Of a stretch of 64,000 nt of DNA, positions 29,936-39,879 are shown one piece after another. Both the position numbers and the translations under genes were made by a program. Origin of the DNA: Cydia pomonella (taxonomy: Eukaryota; Arthropoda; Insecta; Lepidoptera; Tortricidae); assembly GCF_033807575.1 (NCBI RefSeq), contig NC_084722.1, positions 676,832-740,831 on the forward strand. The letters run 5' to 3'. The notes under the pieces were generated by a model, which worked only from the letters and a program-made list of their open reading frames with translations, made no database searches and was not told where the DNA came from. Numbering within the stretch: position 1 is the stretch's first letter; each line of letters begins with the position of its first letter.

Positions 29936-30765
29936 TTACTGATAATATTATGCCTCAAAAGATATCAATAGCTTTACGACCGAGCACCAATTTTAACGAC
30001 TCAAAATCAAACACCGCGGACTGATTGACCATGAATTGCGAACTTTCCACTCAGCTAATGAGTTTTGTTCCCGTAAACAGGACGTAAATAATTCATAACT
30101 TCCCAAGTTCCCACGAGGCCGATTCTGACTTAACCATGTGATGTGGTTTTGATCATATTTTAATGCGATCTTGATCGGGAGCGTCAGCGTTAAGGTGCAG
30201 CAGGTTCAGAAAATGGATTTAAAAAAGTCGTTGTGTTTTTTTTTTATTACAATACGGCTGCCATAAATTTAATTAGCAATCTTGAGGCCTTATTCTAGGG
30301 CCGGCTGCATTGCTGCAGAAAACGTTAAAAGTGGGCGTTTTATGAACATAAAAAAAAACTCATGCGGCAAGTAATGCTGTCGGCTGGATAGTTATCCATG
30401 GCGACAATACTATCCACTGAATTACTGTGTTACCTACACCAATAGATCGATAGTCAATCGATGGTATCGATCTATGGTAGAATGGAACAGTCCACGTCGA
30501 CTTGTTGGTGTGTGTGAGATGCTTGTTGGCACGATTAAAGTTCTTATCAAAATGAGTTGAAAATCATACTAAATTGGTAAAACAGAATTGGCTACCAAGT
30601 AATCAGTATTCTGCAAGTAACTCAGGATAGTAAGGTAAAGTAACTTTGACAGTTAAATAACTGTAGGTGCTTGTTAAATGAGGGCTAGTCACTAAGTATA
30701 TAGATAATATAGTTGTAAGTATATACCTACATAGGAAGATATTTGCCCACAAACATATATAGTTT
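29936..30765. other. Gene-free stretch
   Basis: 30295-30325 (GGCTGCATTGCTGCAGAAAA) echoes 10720-10745. A short ATCGAT-rich palindromic run (ATCGATGGTATCGAT) lies at about 30458. Otherwise nothing. Confidence 0.35.
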
Positions 30766-30769
30766 CTAA

Positions 30770-31040
30770 GTTGGCGTTGAAACTCTAGGTCGATGGGGTG
30801 CCAGCGCGCATACGTTTTTTTGCGGAAATCGCGAAGCGTCGGTTGACGTAACTGGTGCATGGTGGCCGAAGAACTGGCGGCTTGTTCGCACAACGTATCA
30901 GTATTGCGATACAACGAGGAAATGCCGCCAGCATCCTTCGTACAAACCCTCAATGGCCTATTTTAGATTTAAGCTAGTTATCTTAGTAATTCCCTGTATA
31001 TTTATGTATATTGTTATTGTAAACAAAATGTCATAAAAAA
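30770..31040 (+). pseudogene. Family Q non-LTR C-terminus and 3' UTR, frame-broken
   Basis: Spelled over three frames: LGRWGASA, FFAEIAKR-like, VDVTG, RTTYQYCDTT/GNAASIL-equivalents, then ATTTTAGATTTAAGCTAGTT and TGTATATTGTTATTGTAAAC as in the 3' UTR of the 49.8-kb copy. Small indels (for example GTTTTTTTGC at 30814) destroy the frame. The minus-strand frame 30603-30953 is antisense to it and rejected. Confidence 0.7.
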
Positions 31041-31204
31041 GTTTCTAAAATCTAGTCAGACGCTTAAGCTTAAGCTTGTGCCAGTTGGGAAGAGCTTGCC
31101 GAGGGGACCCCAGACTCCTCAAGTATGAGTCTGTAGAGTTTGTGGATGAGGTGGAAATCAATGGAGTCGTTTCTTTGATGTGAGTGACTGAAACATATAG
31201 TCAG

Positions 31205-31490
31205 TAATAACTAACACAAACGGGACTTAATCGCTTATTAAGTTTTAAATTTACCTCCGACGTTTCGAGGACGGCGTTATCCCCGTGGTCTCGGAGAAGA
31301 CTGGCTAAAGTTGACATCAACATCTTCTAGCCGATCTCTGGTCTGGATCGAGCTGCATAACCTTAAAATCCTTTCCACGGATCGCCATTTCTACAGCAGG
31401 AAAGTGCGGGAAGCCATTGAAATAAATAAAAAAATTGCAATTTTAATCGGGACGAGGGTGTGGATCTCATCCACATGGAATCCAGTCATT
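31205..31490 (+). pseudogene. Probable Penelope-like element remnant
   Basis: Begins ACACAAACGGGACTTAATCG, with GACGTTTCGAGGACGGCGTT and CCCCGTGGTCTCGGAGAAGA, a widely dispersed lepidopteran segment. The following coding sense includes HFYSRKVREAIEINK, then RVWISSTWNPVI, resembling the end of Penelope-like polyproteins downstream of the GIY-YIG nuclease (KxREAIEIxxxNFNRDxGxxLxxTWxPxI). No RT or GIY-YIG motif is left. The family attribution is from memory and moderate. Confidence 0.45.
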
Positions 31491-31884
31491 AGTTTATGTA
31501 AGCCAGAACGAATATCGACAGTCGAAAAATCGAATATCGTTAGTGTTGTGTGTCGACAAAGTAACAGCCCTAGTGCGCAAAATGTTCAAGTCAATAAACA
31601 AGATCATCATGTGCGATTTTTTTGATAAAAAACTGCCAAAAAATATATTAACTTTGTAGAGGTCTTGACAAAATGATACAATCATGGGGGGTTTTGGGTA
31701 CGGTTTTAAGGGGAGGGAGATTATTTTCGTAATTTATTTTCTTTCTTAAGGCTTAAATGCATCATAAAAGGCAAATATATTTTAAAGATATAAGTTTTTT
31801 TTCGTGCTGAAAGGGTTATGTGGCTTGAACATTTATGTATTGCCTGTACCCTCCACACAGTATCTAGGTACACGTTTTGTTTTT
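31491..31884. other. Gene-free stretch
   Basis: Nothing recognised. Confidence 0.3.
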
Positions 31885-32005
31885 ATACCATGAAGGTGGC
31901 AAACAAGCCTACGGCCCGCCTGATGGTAAGCAGTCACCGTAGCCTATAGACGCCTGCAACTCCAGAGGTGTTACATGCGCGTTGCCGACTTTTTAAAAAT
32001 CTGAC
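31885..32005 (-). mobile_element. CR1-like LINE 3'-end fragment
   Basis: AAGGTGGCAAACAAGCCTAC, CCGCCTGATGGTAAGCAGTC and CTGCAACTCCAGAGGTGTTA; the inverse of the CR1-like 3' UTR. Confidence 0.68.
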
Positions 32006-32299
32006 ACGTGTCTACTTCGAATATTTTGACGTATTATGTAGTCTAGGTTATATTCTTGAAAAACAGACTAGTTTTTATTATTATTTTGTACAGCTCTGAT
32101 GCATCTTATAGATCGTGTCATTCACGAAGACGCGTGATTTGACACGTATTGTCACGTTATTAAAGGTTAGATTTGAGAAATCTGCGCGTCAACTTGGATG
32201 ACACGAACTATACAGCAGCAGAACTGATAATTGGCTATATTTCTTCGAAATAGTTTATTTCTGAGAATCTGAAAGCTTTGTTCAATTTCAAAGAAATAA

Positions 32300-32566
32300 G
32301 ACGACCGGTCTAGCCTAGTGGGTAGTGACCCTGCCTATGAAGCTGATGGTCCCGGGTTCAAATCCTGGTAAGGGCATTTATTTGTGTGATGAGCATGAAT
32401 ATTTGTTCCTGAGTCATGGGTGTTTTCTATGTATTTAAGTATTTATATATTATATATATCGTTGTCTAAGTACCTACCCACAACACAAGCCTTATTGAGC
32501 TTACTGTGGGACTTAGTCAATTTGTGTAATAATGTCCTATAATATTTATTATTATTTATTTATTAT
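32300..32566 (+). mobile_element. tRNA-derived SINE, family B, copy 4
   Basis: GACCGGTCTAGCCTAGTGGG (A box with G-to-A change) and CCCGGGTTCAAATCC (B box intact). Full body and tail, ending ATTATTTATTTATTATT. Confidence 0.92.
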
Positions 32567-33309
32567 TAAGATCAAGATAAGTGATATTTATCATGAGTGT
32601 TCCAACTTCTGGAAATAAAATCAAGAGGTTATCGAGTCGATATAAGCTTAAATTGAGATGCTCTTACCAGCAGTTTCGCGTTATTCTCTATTATATGAGC
32701 ATTTCTGTAAAAAACTGTCATGTTACTATCAATTTTGTTTTGTCTTGGCTAAATTTTGTAATTTCACTTTCCAATCTACTTGGGGAACCGATTGAGTCAA
32801 GTAGTCCGTTTGCAATTTTCATGCCGAGGCGAGGATAATATTCGACCTTCTTTACTCGGTAAGCAAACTTGTCTATAAAGCACACATCCTAATTAATTTA
32901 ACTGGCTATTCGAACAATATCATTGTCCTACATACCAGTTTAGTCCTGATCTCCGATTACCCACCTATATTTTAAATCTACAGCTCACGTTATAATAGGC
33001 ATACTGATTCCTTTCTATGAACAGAGTTGCTTAAGACAAATACGCTGCGGTGCCTTGTATTGATATTGCAGTGTGTGTCTGCCTTTAATGCGCTGAGTTG
33101 TGTTCTGTGTGCATTGGTTGTGTAATTTGTATAGTTTAGTGTGATGTGTTGACGGGATGGGAACTGCATTTAAATTGGTTTTTCAACTCATAGTATAGGC
33201 AGAAAGCTTGAAACTGGACATGCGTGTAGCTTATTAATGTGCGAGATGTAATAAAATGCAAGTAAAAAGTAACGCAACATGAATACGGGTAAGTGTGGCA
33301 TAGGTATAA
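32567..33309. other. Gene-free stretch
   Basis: Nothing recognised; the frame 32581-32838 lacks support. Confidence 0.3.
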
Positions 33310-33963
33310 GTATGACTGGCCTTCACATTGGGGCCTGTTTACACATTGAGTAGTGTTTATTGCGAGTTCACACATTGGCTAGGGCTTGTGCACAAATCAC
33401 GCGAGGTTTTTCGGATACTTTTTGACTCCTCCCTCCCCGTGGTGATATTTGGTGAGGTTCTTGGCTACCCCCCCCCCCCCCCCCCGTCTCCCACACAACC
33501 TCACGTGTATTTTTTTGAATTTTCTATTTACGTTATGAATGTAATGTATATTTACTATGCGCGCTCCAAAATTTCGTAAAATAGACTCTCTATTTTTAAG
33601 TGCGAAGTGAAGATTTATATTTATTTATGTTTAACGAAACCGAACGAAATCTACTCATGTGGTAGATATTTTTTCTTAGTTTCATTCAATGTAAAAAATA
33701 CACGTGAGGTCTCCTTATACCCCTGGGCCCTCTCCCCCATAGTGATGTCGTGATTTTTTCGTGACCTCCCCCCCTATCGAACCTCACGTGATTTGGGCAC
33801 AAGCCCCTACAAGCTACTTGCGTTTAGTGGTAAATGTATGAAATCACAATAAACACTAATAAAATAAATAAATATTATAGGACATTATTACACAAATTGA
33901 TGTGAATGAATAAACACTAATGAATGTGTACACAGGCCCAATGTGAAGGCCAGTCAAACTTAC
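33310..33963. mobile_element. Outer TIR element with nested insertion
   Basis: AGTATGACTGGCCTTCACAT, TGGGGCCTGTTTACACATTG through GTGTTTATTG at the left is mirrored by AATAAACACTAATGAATGTG through GGCCCAATGTGAAGGCCAGT at the right (about 50 bp per arm). An independent TIR element sits inside it, and a family-B SINE tail fragment (TATAGGACATTATTACACAA, about 33868-33902) interrupts the right arm. Confidence 0.82.
33374..33812. mobile_element. Inner TIR element with poly-C runs, TA target duplication
   Basis: TAGGGCTTGTGCACAAATCA then CGCGAGG is mirrored by CCTCACGTGATTTGGGCACA ending AGCCCCTA. TA lies at both tips. The interior includes a long C run (33470-33485) and several CCTCACGTG words. 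No ORF. Confidence 0.82.
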
Positions 33964-33996
33964 CCATGGTAACTTTACTGTGAATTGTCGTATTAG

Positions 33997-34185
33997 ACCG
34001 CGTTCCCCCTATGTCGTAACGCCGGCAGTCGTACCGTCATAAATGCGAACTATATTTCTTATTAAATATAAAAACCACGACAAGACCATTATCGTTATAG
34101 TGTCGTCTGTGTGAACACCTCCATTTAAGTATACAGGCCACAACGCACGACTATCTGTCTTTAGGACTCAGTGGGAACGCGGTTT
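33997..34185. mobile_element. Short MITE (ACCGCGTTCCC ends)
   Basis: ACCGCGTTCCCCC at the left pairs with GTGGGAACGCGGTTT at the right; the following ~15 bp pair weakly. 189 bp, non-coding. Confidence 0.6.
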
Positions 34186-34540
34186 GAGAGCTGATCTTTA
34201 TTTTGTTGTCGTTTTTTTCATCAAATTTCCCTATTCTGTACATAATATACAAGCAATTTCAACGTTTATCCTAAAAATGTTCCAGTGAGTTACCAAAACG
34301 CATGGTATTTTCGTAACTCAAAGGAAAATTACTGTTTTTGTCCTTAATTTGAATTTCGTAAAAAAATTATCCGGGTTAAAATGGAGAGCTCTTCAAACTG
34401 GTAATTTTTTATCCAAATGTAACGAAATTAAATCTAAACCAAATTAAAAATCGGCAGTACACTGAATTGTAAAATCAGACCGCTCAGTGACCTATTTTCA
34501 TTGCAACTGAGAGTATACACGTAGCAACAAAGTATGTACA
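34186..34540. other. Gene-free AT-rich stretch
   Basis: Nothing recognised; it lies immediately 3' (in transcript sense) of the candidate minus-strand exon. Confidence 0.3.
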
Positions 34541-34544
34541 TTAC

Positions 34545-34609
34545 CTGGGTATATCGCCGAGGCGCGGCGCCCTCGCGCGGCGCATCTTGGCAGCCGGCAA
34601 CACGCCCAC
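34545..34609 (-). CDS. Candidate 65-nt internal exon of an unidentified host gene
   Basis: On the minus strand a GC-rich island is bounded by a plausible 3' splice site (pyrimidine-biased TTCTCATTGTATGCTTGTCG then CAG) and a 5' splice site (CCCAG/GTAATG). All three frames are open over 65 nt. The frame reading VGVLPAAKMRRARAPRLGDI has G or C at 18 of 21 third positions, against strongly AT-rich flanks. The phase would be 65 = 21 codons plus 2 nt. I do not recognise the protein. It could be a constitutive or alternative exon of a gene whose introns fill this window, or a chance CG-rich repeat fragment. No other member exon was found, so confidence is low. Confidence 0.3.
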
Positions 34610-34754
34610 CTGACGACAAGCATACAATGAGAACGTGCTTAAGGTTCTAACGGGGTACGGAGTTATCGGGCATACACCGATTATAATAGAATAGACTAGA
34701 ACAAAATACACTTGAATAGAAATCATTTATTTCTTTCTAAGTATAATACGATCG

Positions 34755-34845
34755 AGCATGATTTTGGGGACAATCTTACACAGATCGAACTAGCCCCATA
34801 CTAAGCAAAGCTTGGACTATGGGTACTAGGCGACGATATAAAAAT
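34755..34845 (-). mobile_element. SINE family B (variant tail) fragment
   Basis: TTTTGGGGACAATCTTACAC, AGATCGAACTAGCCCCATAC and CTATGGGTACTAGGCGACGA match the variant tail at 43639-43735. The head is absent. Confidence 0.65.
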
Positions 34846-35140
34846 AAAATAAATAAAAATAAATAAACGTTTATTAACATTTCATGCCTTATAGACATTT
34901 ACAATATACTTCTGCCAAACCGCAAGGTGGTTTGGTGGCAGACGAAGCCAGGAAGTAAGCCAGGTAGTCTATATGTTACTTATATTAGTGTACTGTATAA
35001 TTAATTCTACACGCCTAGACTCCTTAACTCAAAAAATCTTTTTAATTTAAGATTAGTAGTTAAGTTAGAAAAATGCATGTTTTTTTTGATATGAAATAAA
35101 CAGATTAATTTTTTTTTCTTTTTATTATTATCTATTTAAC
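34846..35140 (-). mobile_element. Possible LINE 3' end (AATAAATAAACGTTTATT)
   Basis: AATAAATAAACGTTTATTAA at 34858 begins a segment that includes the short hairpin TCTGCCAAACC/GGTTTGGTGGCAGA (34911-34942). The orientation (tail at left) suggests a minus-strand LINE UTR. Family unknown. Confidence 0.4.
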
Positions 35141-35177
35141 CCCTTAACGCATGCGCAGCCCTATATGGCAGTTATAA

Positions 35178-35239
35178 TTTTCAATTCTATTGATAGCTAT
35201 TAAACATATTTGCTTAATAGCTATCAATAGAATTGAAAA
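35178..35239. repeat. Perfect hairpin, 26-bp arms with 10-nt loop
   Basis: TTTTCAATTCTATTGATAGC continuing to TATTAA (35178-35203) is followed by ACATATTTGC and the exact inverse complement (35214-35239). Pre-miRNA-like in length but AT-rich and perfectly paired, which is more typical of a young inverted duplication. Confidence 0.9.
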
Positions 35240-35350
35240 GGTCTTATACAAGATGTGACAAAAATAATGGGGATCCGTTTCAGGGCATATTTGGTACCTT
35301 GTTCTAATTAGGAAAAGGGAAAAAAAAATGGTCGCGAAACTGTTCCAAAG
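35238..35350. repeat. Dispersed repeat GTGGGGATCCGTTT, copy 1
   Basis: GACAAAAATAATGGGGATCC, GCATATTTGGTACCTTGTTC and CTAATTAGGAAAAG match 59560-59665 (AATAGTGGGGATCCGTTTAA, ACACATTTGGTATCGTG, CTAACTAGGAAAAA). Nature unknown. Confidence 0.75.
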
Positions 35351-35454
35351 AACAAAAAACCTGAATAAGCTATTTGCCACTTATCTGACAAAAAACCAAC
35401 AATGACGTTTAAACTATGTGCAAATAAGCTTAAACTGGTCGATAATTAATGACC

Positions 35455-35720
35455 TTTAGATAGATAAATAGATAGATAATCCGTTTATTTGTTTGCCACA
35501 ATACACACAGGAAATACAATTAATAAAATGACAAAAAAACAGATAATACAAAATTATACGAGAGAAAAATAGAAGTAGAAAGAAAAAAAAACATTTAAAT
35601 AATACTGTTCCATACATATAGTAGGAAATGTTGTGTCCGTCGCAGCAAAACAAAAGGGTTCTGGCTCAGTATTACGCTTCACCCTATGGGAGAGGCACTG
35701 ATATTCTGCCAGGACCTTTA
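35455..35720 (-). mobile_element. Probable LINE 3' end with (GATA)n tail
   Basis: TAGATAGATAAATAGATAGA at the left edge, then minus-strand UTR-like sequence with AGTGCCTCTCCCATAGGGTG and ACTGAGCCAGAACCC, similar in layout to the (ATCT)n-tailed retroelement at 55158-55440. Confidence 0.5.
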
Positions 35721-35837
35721 CAACTTAAGGTAGTTTTATTTGACGGTTAATTTAAGACTTTGTGAAAGAGGCCCTTAATAGGCATTCATCACTCTTCAAA
35801 CTAAAAGATCAGACTCTCTAAAAATTACTTCCCTAAA

Positions 35838-35985
35838 ACGAAAACTCCAAAAGGTCTCGCCGTGAACGTAAAAGCGCCGGGAACTACCGTTACACGAGTA
35901 TTAATAAAGTTCTATTTCTGGAACCTTTTTGGTCGTACGATTACTCTGCTGAAAGTAACTAGGTCACGGGTACCGGTAACCATAA
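35838..35985 (+). repeat. Dispersed repeat (AAAGCGCC(G/A)GGAACTACC), copy 1
   Basis: Shares CAAAAGGTC, AAAGCGCC(G/A)GGAACTACC, GTTCTATTTCTGGA and GTAACTAG with 37910-38062 in the same orientation, about 2.1 kb apart. It is non-coding; the open frame 35862-36056 is incidental. Confidence 0.8.
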
Positions 35986-36081
35986 AATGTTTATACGAGA
36001 AAGTGAGGAAAAACGCTGTTACTACTGCTGTTACTAAGGTACATTTAAAAATTTAAAACAGTCACCAAAAAAAAAAAATGG

Positions 36082-36294
36082 TTAAAGCAGGGATCGGAAC
36101 CGGTTTTTTGCAAAAACTTCGAAATATTTTATATTTTGGTTTATTTTATACTCCAAAAGGACTCAGTTGTGTTTTCAGATAACGACATCGTATTATTAGA
36201 TTGCCTAATTAGAAATGAAGTAATTAACAAAGAACGAAAAAATACCGTTTTCGTTCCCATACATAAAATACCGGTTTCCGATCCCTGGTTTAAA
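36082..36294. mobile_element. MITE (CAGGGATCGGAA ends)
   Basis: TTAAAGCAGGGATCGGAACC then GGTTTT is mirrored by AAAATACCGGTTTCCGATCC then CTGGTTTAA. 213 bp, non-coding; the CAGGGATCGG tip is a known type in moths. Confidence 0.85.
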
Positions 36295-36385
36295 GTTCCA
36301 TTCTCATTTTGAATCTACATATTTACCGGTTCGCATCGAGTCCCTGGAACTCGAGAGGTTACTCACATTTTTTGATTAAGATTAA

Positions 36386-36960
36386 CGGCCCGATTCGGTC
36401 AAATTAGATCTAGATACGATATGTATCGGATATGTCAGTGTCAAAAGTGACGTTTTTTCAATCACCGAGCGCCATTTTGATCGTTAGTCTCGTGATTAAT
36501 TCCTTTGTTGCTAATGAATATTGCTTAAAGTGTAATATCGATAGCTTATTATACAGTAAACAAATGTAGTAGTGTGCAGTGTGTGGCGAATTAATCTTGA
36601 AACGCATTTAACCACCATGTGCCACTTGTAAAGTCCAGCTATCGCTTTACAAGAGCTGATGAATTCACCGTACACTGTATTGTACTAAACGTACAATTTT
36701 AGTCGTATTTAAAGCTCCTAATATCTTGATACTGGCGAAATAGTCCCACTGGACTGATTTGAAGACATAATTTTAAATTAAATTTAAATAAAATAAAATA
36801 ATCATTTTCGTTTTGGAAATTTTCCCATATTGTATTAGTAGCTTATACTTAACCTAATTTAGTGATATTTTAAAATAATTAACATAAACGTCACTTTTGA
36901 CATTGACATAGACATAATATTTGACGTATCTTAAAGTTCGTATCAGGTACGGAAGGTAAT
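36386..36960. mobile_element. Possible non-autonomous element with ATGTCA(G/A)TGTCAAAAGTGACG inverted pair
   Basis: TATGTCAGTGTCAAAAGTGA (about 36446) is inverted at AACGTCACTTTTGACATTGA (about 36887). CGGCCCGATTCGG at 36388 resembles the tip of the CGGCCCGATTCGAAG family. Boundaries are uncertain. Confidence 0.45.
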
Positions 36961-37210
36961 AAATCTCCATGTACCAAAAAGTGTCATCAAAAAACCCTAA
37001 ATAAATGGCGCAACAATACCTTGAATACTTGAATAAAAAAATCAAATCATAGACAGCGCACTTCACTCCGTCAATAGCGCTTAGGTTCTTAGCTACTCTA
37101 GCGCTACTCTGGAGAGATTTGGAACTATTATTTATAGCTAACAGCTGGACACTTTTGCAACAGTTCTACCATAAGAGATGTCACTCCTCTTAATTCCACA
37201 CTCCATAGTA
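36946..37210 (-). repeat. Inverted duplicate arm 1 (~260 bp)
   Basis: It is the inverse complement, with moderate divergence, of 39240-39515: ACTCCATAGT at 37201 corresponds to ACTATGGAGT at 39239, and TCTCCATGTACCAAAAAGTG corresponds to CACTTTTTGGTACATGGAGA. The arms are 2 kb apart. Both carry shadow frames (36854-37066 and 39249-39527). Confidence 0.88.
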
Positions 37211-37381
37211 TCAGGCCTTAATTCTTAACACATTCAAATACCTTTGTATCAGCCTGTTGACGCGAATGGCTCTTGATAAAGCTCCTCTTCATGGAGCGAA
37301 ATATATCAAGATTTTTAAATATAAACATCAGTAACCAGATTTAATGTCTACGTCTGATTCTCGTGTAAGTTTAGTAATAAA

Positions 37382-37518
37382 AATGATACTTTATTTACAA
37401 TAACAATATATAGATGATTACTATAACTAGCTTATGTCTAAAATAGGCCCTTGAGGCATTGTACCAAGGATGCTGGCGGCATTTGCTCGTTGTATCGCAA
37501 TACTGATACGTTGCTAAT
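37382..37518 (-). mobile_element. Family Q non-LTR 3' terminus
   Basis: Minus strand: ACGTATCAGTATTGCGATAC, AACGAGCAAATGCCGCCAGC, then CTTGGTACAATGCC and the UTR GGGCCTATTTTAGACATAAG, CTAGTTATAGTAATC, ending TTGTAAATAAAGTATC. In the hallmark region the Gly codon of QRGNAAS is changed. Confidence 0.78.
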
Positions 37519-37769
37519 TAAAACGAGTATATTTGTATCCTAAAAATCAAATTTTCCATAAAAGTACTTCCTTGTGCAGTAACGGACTTTAATTGCTGAG
37601 CCATTTAGGGTTTCCTTTGCTCTAGATTTTCATACCGTTAGTATAAATCTACTACTATGGGTTTTTGCGCCTGAGAGGGGGGATGGGGGGTTAGTTGCTG
37701 TCAAGAACAGTTTCACTCTCAATGAATGCTGAACCCCTGGAGTCTGGGATACATTTGGCAACCTCCCGC

Positions 37770-37846
37770 AGCCCGTAACGTGGGCTGTCGTATAAGGTGT
37801 CCGCAGACCGGATTTGGCCCGCGGGCCGGGGTTTGGAGACCCCTGG
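37770..37846. mobile_element. hAT-type terminus (CAGGGGTCTCCAAAC), one end
   Basis: The minus-strand tip CCAGGGGTCTCCAAACCCCG followed by GCCCGCGGGCCAAATCC is the classic terminal sequence of a group of hAT elements. The opposite end was not found, so it is a partial element. Confidence 0.6.
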
Positions 37847-37909
37847 TATAAATGACTAAATTAGCTTGACTCTTAGATGGATCATCAATTTAAGTCCATG
37901 TCCGTACTA

Positions 37910-38062
37910 GAAGTGTAAACTGCAAAAGGTCGACTTAAACACAAAGCGCCAGGAACTACCTTCCGTTACATGAGTATGAACAGAGTTCTATTTCTGGAGC
38001 CTTTTTGGTCGTGTGATTAGTCACCGGGAAATAAAGTAACTAGCTCGTGTACCGGTATCCAC
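37910..38062 (+). repeat. Dispersed repeat (AAAGCGCC(G/A)GGAACTACC), copy 2
   Basis: Partner of 35838-35985. Confidence 0.8.
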
Positions 38063-38066
38063 ACAA

Positions 38067-38345
38067 ACGGCCCGATTCGAAGAATGATTAAGACACGTTT
38101 AAGATTTTAGAAAGATCGATAACTAAACGACATGTCAAAATTAACGTTTATATCGATTCCGCGGTGATCCCAATAAGATGTATCTACGATATTTCTAACG
38201 TCAATGTGACATTGGTTGCCCGAATCGAGCTGCTTCTGTCAATTATAAGACATACAAACGATATCTAAATGAGAACTTATCTCAACCAGAACTTATCGTT
38301 ATCGTATTTCATTTTTTTAACGTGTCTCAAAATTCGAAGCAGGCC
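38067..38345 (+). mobile_element. CGGCCCGATTCGAAG MITE, copy 1
   Basis: ACGGCCCGATTCGAAGAATG at the left; TGTCTCAAAATTCGAAGCAG at the right (diverged inverse). The interior has AAGATCGATAACTAAACGAC and CCGAATCGAGCTGCTTCTGT, shared with 52373-52823 and 56632-56904. Confidence 0.85.
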
Positions 38346-38418
38346 TAGAGTCTTTTTAATGTATTTTCCACAAAAGTGACCTTTTTCTAAAATGTGTTTG
38401 GCCCACTTACACAAATGA

Positions 38419-38740
38419 ACTAGACTTAAATCAACCGGGATACAAACCGTGATTACCTTTTATATTGTTTTTGAGCTCCCAACAACAACAACAAAGACAC
38501 AACACAACAACAACAACAACAACAAGTGTGGACACGACCAGTGGTAACGTTGAAAGCGAACGCAGCCAACGCGCACGAATGAGGGTAGACCAAGCGCGGT
38601 GTACACAAATTGGACACCCACCCGCTGTCTTCAGTTACCCGTGAACAAGATGCATGTAATTGCGTCAAAATATCCACGGCTCGGGGCTCAAATATAAAAG
38701 GTAATCAAGTTTTATATCCCGGTCGATTGAAGTCTATTGA
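38419..38740. mobile_element. ACTAGACTTAAATC TIR element with internal (CAA)n
   Basis: ACTAGACTTAAATCAACCGG, GATTACCTTTTATATTG at the left is mirrored by AATATAAAAGGTAATCAAGT and CCGGTCGATTGAAGTCTA at the right, roughly 54 bp. The centre holds (CAA)n at 38478-38526. A smaller relative is at 56447-56556. Confidence 0.82.
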
Positions 38741-38989
38741 AACTAACCGTGAATTATTCAAAACAAATGAACTATGTATCTTTAGGTATTTAAAAAAATG
38801 TAAACAAAATATACCCTCAAATGGCTCTATAAGATAGTTGAGGGTAGATGAAAACATTACATGATCAAATAATGTAGGTTAAACTCAGGTCGTTCGGTGC
38901 GAATCCAGGCGGTTTTGTATTTGGTTAGTTAACCAATAAATGTTATAACTACCCGAAAATTTACAAATTGTTTGTTTACTTTCATTTAA

Positions 38990-39750
38990 ATACAGTGTGT
39001 CCCTCCATTAGACAAAGCCGAAATGTACATATGCATTAGGGTATTTAGAACCAGTGTACAAAGTATCATAACAACCGGTGTAGCGGTTTCGATGAAATTA
39101 ACAAATTAAGATTTTTTACTTTGGAGCAGCCTGTATGTGTAAGTAGTAGCTCCTAAGGTAATATCCTCAAAGAATAGTACGGAACCTTCTTCGACCTTTT
39201 TTATTATCTTTTTTATTTATGACATTAATAAGCTTTTGACTATGGAGTGTGGAATTAAGAGGAGTGTCATCTCTTATGGTAAACTGTTGCAAAAGTGTCC
39301 AGCTGTCAGCTATAAATAATAGTTCCAAATCTCTCCTGAGTAGCGCTAGAGTAGCTGCTAAGAACCTAGGCGCTATGGACGGAGTGAAGTGCGCTGTCTA
39401 TGATTTGATTTTTTTGTTCAAGTATTCTAGGTATTGTAGCGCCACCTATTTAAGGTTTTATGATGACACTTTTTGGTACATGGAGATTTATTTCCTTACC
39501 TCCACCTTCCGTACTTCTGACTTTTGAAAAATGTCATCATTATCAAATATTTCGAACAAATTGTCAAAAACACTGCCAAAGATTAACACAGTGTGTTTCT
39601 TTTTGTTGTCGATTATTGCAAATAACTTTTGTTAGTATTTTTTTTTTATCTTTTGTTCTACAAAAAAAAATATTAACGTCAGAGCATTCCTCAGAAACAA
39701 CCCTACGTGGGATTTCAGGGTTTGTCCAATGGCTAAGGTCACCCTGTAGA
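38990..39750. mobile_element. Composite element with ACAG(G/T)GTG(A/T)CC ends
   Basis: ACAGTGTGTCCCTCCATTAG then ACAAAGCCGAAATG (38993) resembles the inverse of CCAATGGCTAAGGTCACCCT followed by GTA (39728-39750), suggesting diverged terminal inverted repeats. The inverted duplicate arm at 39240-39515 lies within. The right end also matches 1445-1515. Confidence 0.5.
39240..39515 (+). repeat. Inverted duplicate arm 2 (~260 bp)
   Basis: Partner of 36946-37210; see there. The 92-codon frame at 39249-39527 is not supported as a gene, since the other copy carries no equivalent long frame. Confidence 0.88.
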
Positions 39751-39879
39751 TACAGAGTATAGCTCCGTAGTTTTCCTCATTTTCTCTCATTTTCATTAGG
39801 GAATAAAAACAATCGCATCATTTCTATGATACACCAGACCTGTAATACGAGAGCGAAACAATACTTTCCCGGAACGCTA

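Noticed and set aside
30603..30953. 116-codon minus-strand frame
   Set aside because: Overlaps the antisense of a frame-broken family Q copy.
33470..33485. Poly-C run as a sequencing artefact or functional G-quadruplex
   Set aside because: Cannot be judged from one sequence; C/G runs also occur in related repeats at 17155, 51310, 55617 and 55903.
39249..39527. 92-codon frame possibly conserved in two inverted copies
   Set aside because: The other arm's frame is shorter and shifted, and differences are not biased to third positions as far as I can tell.
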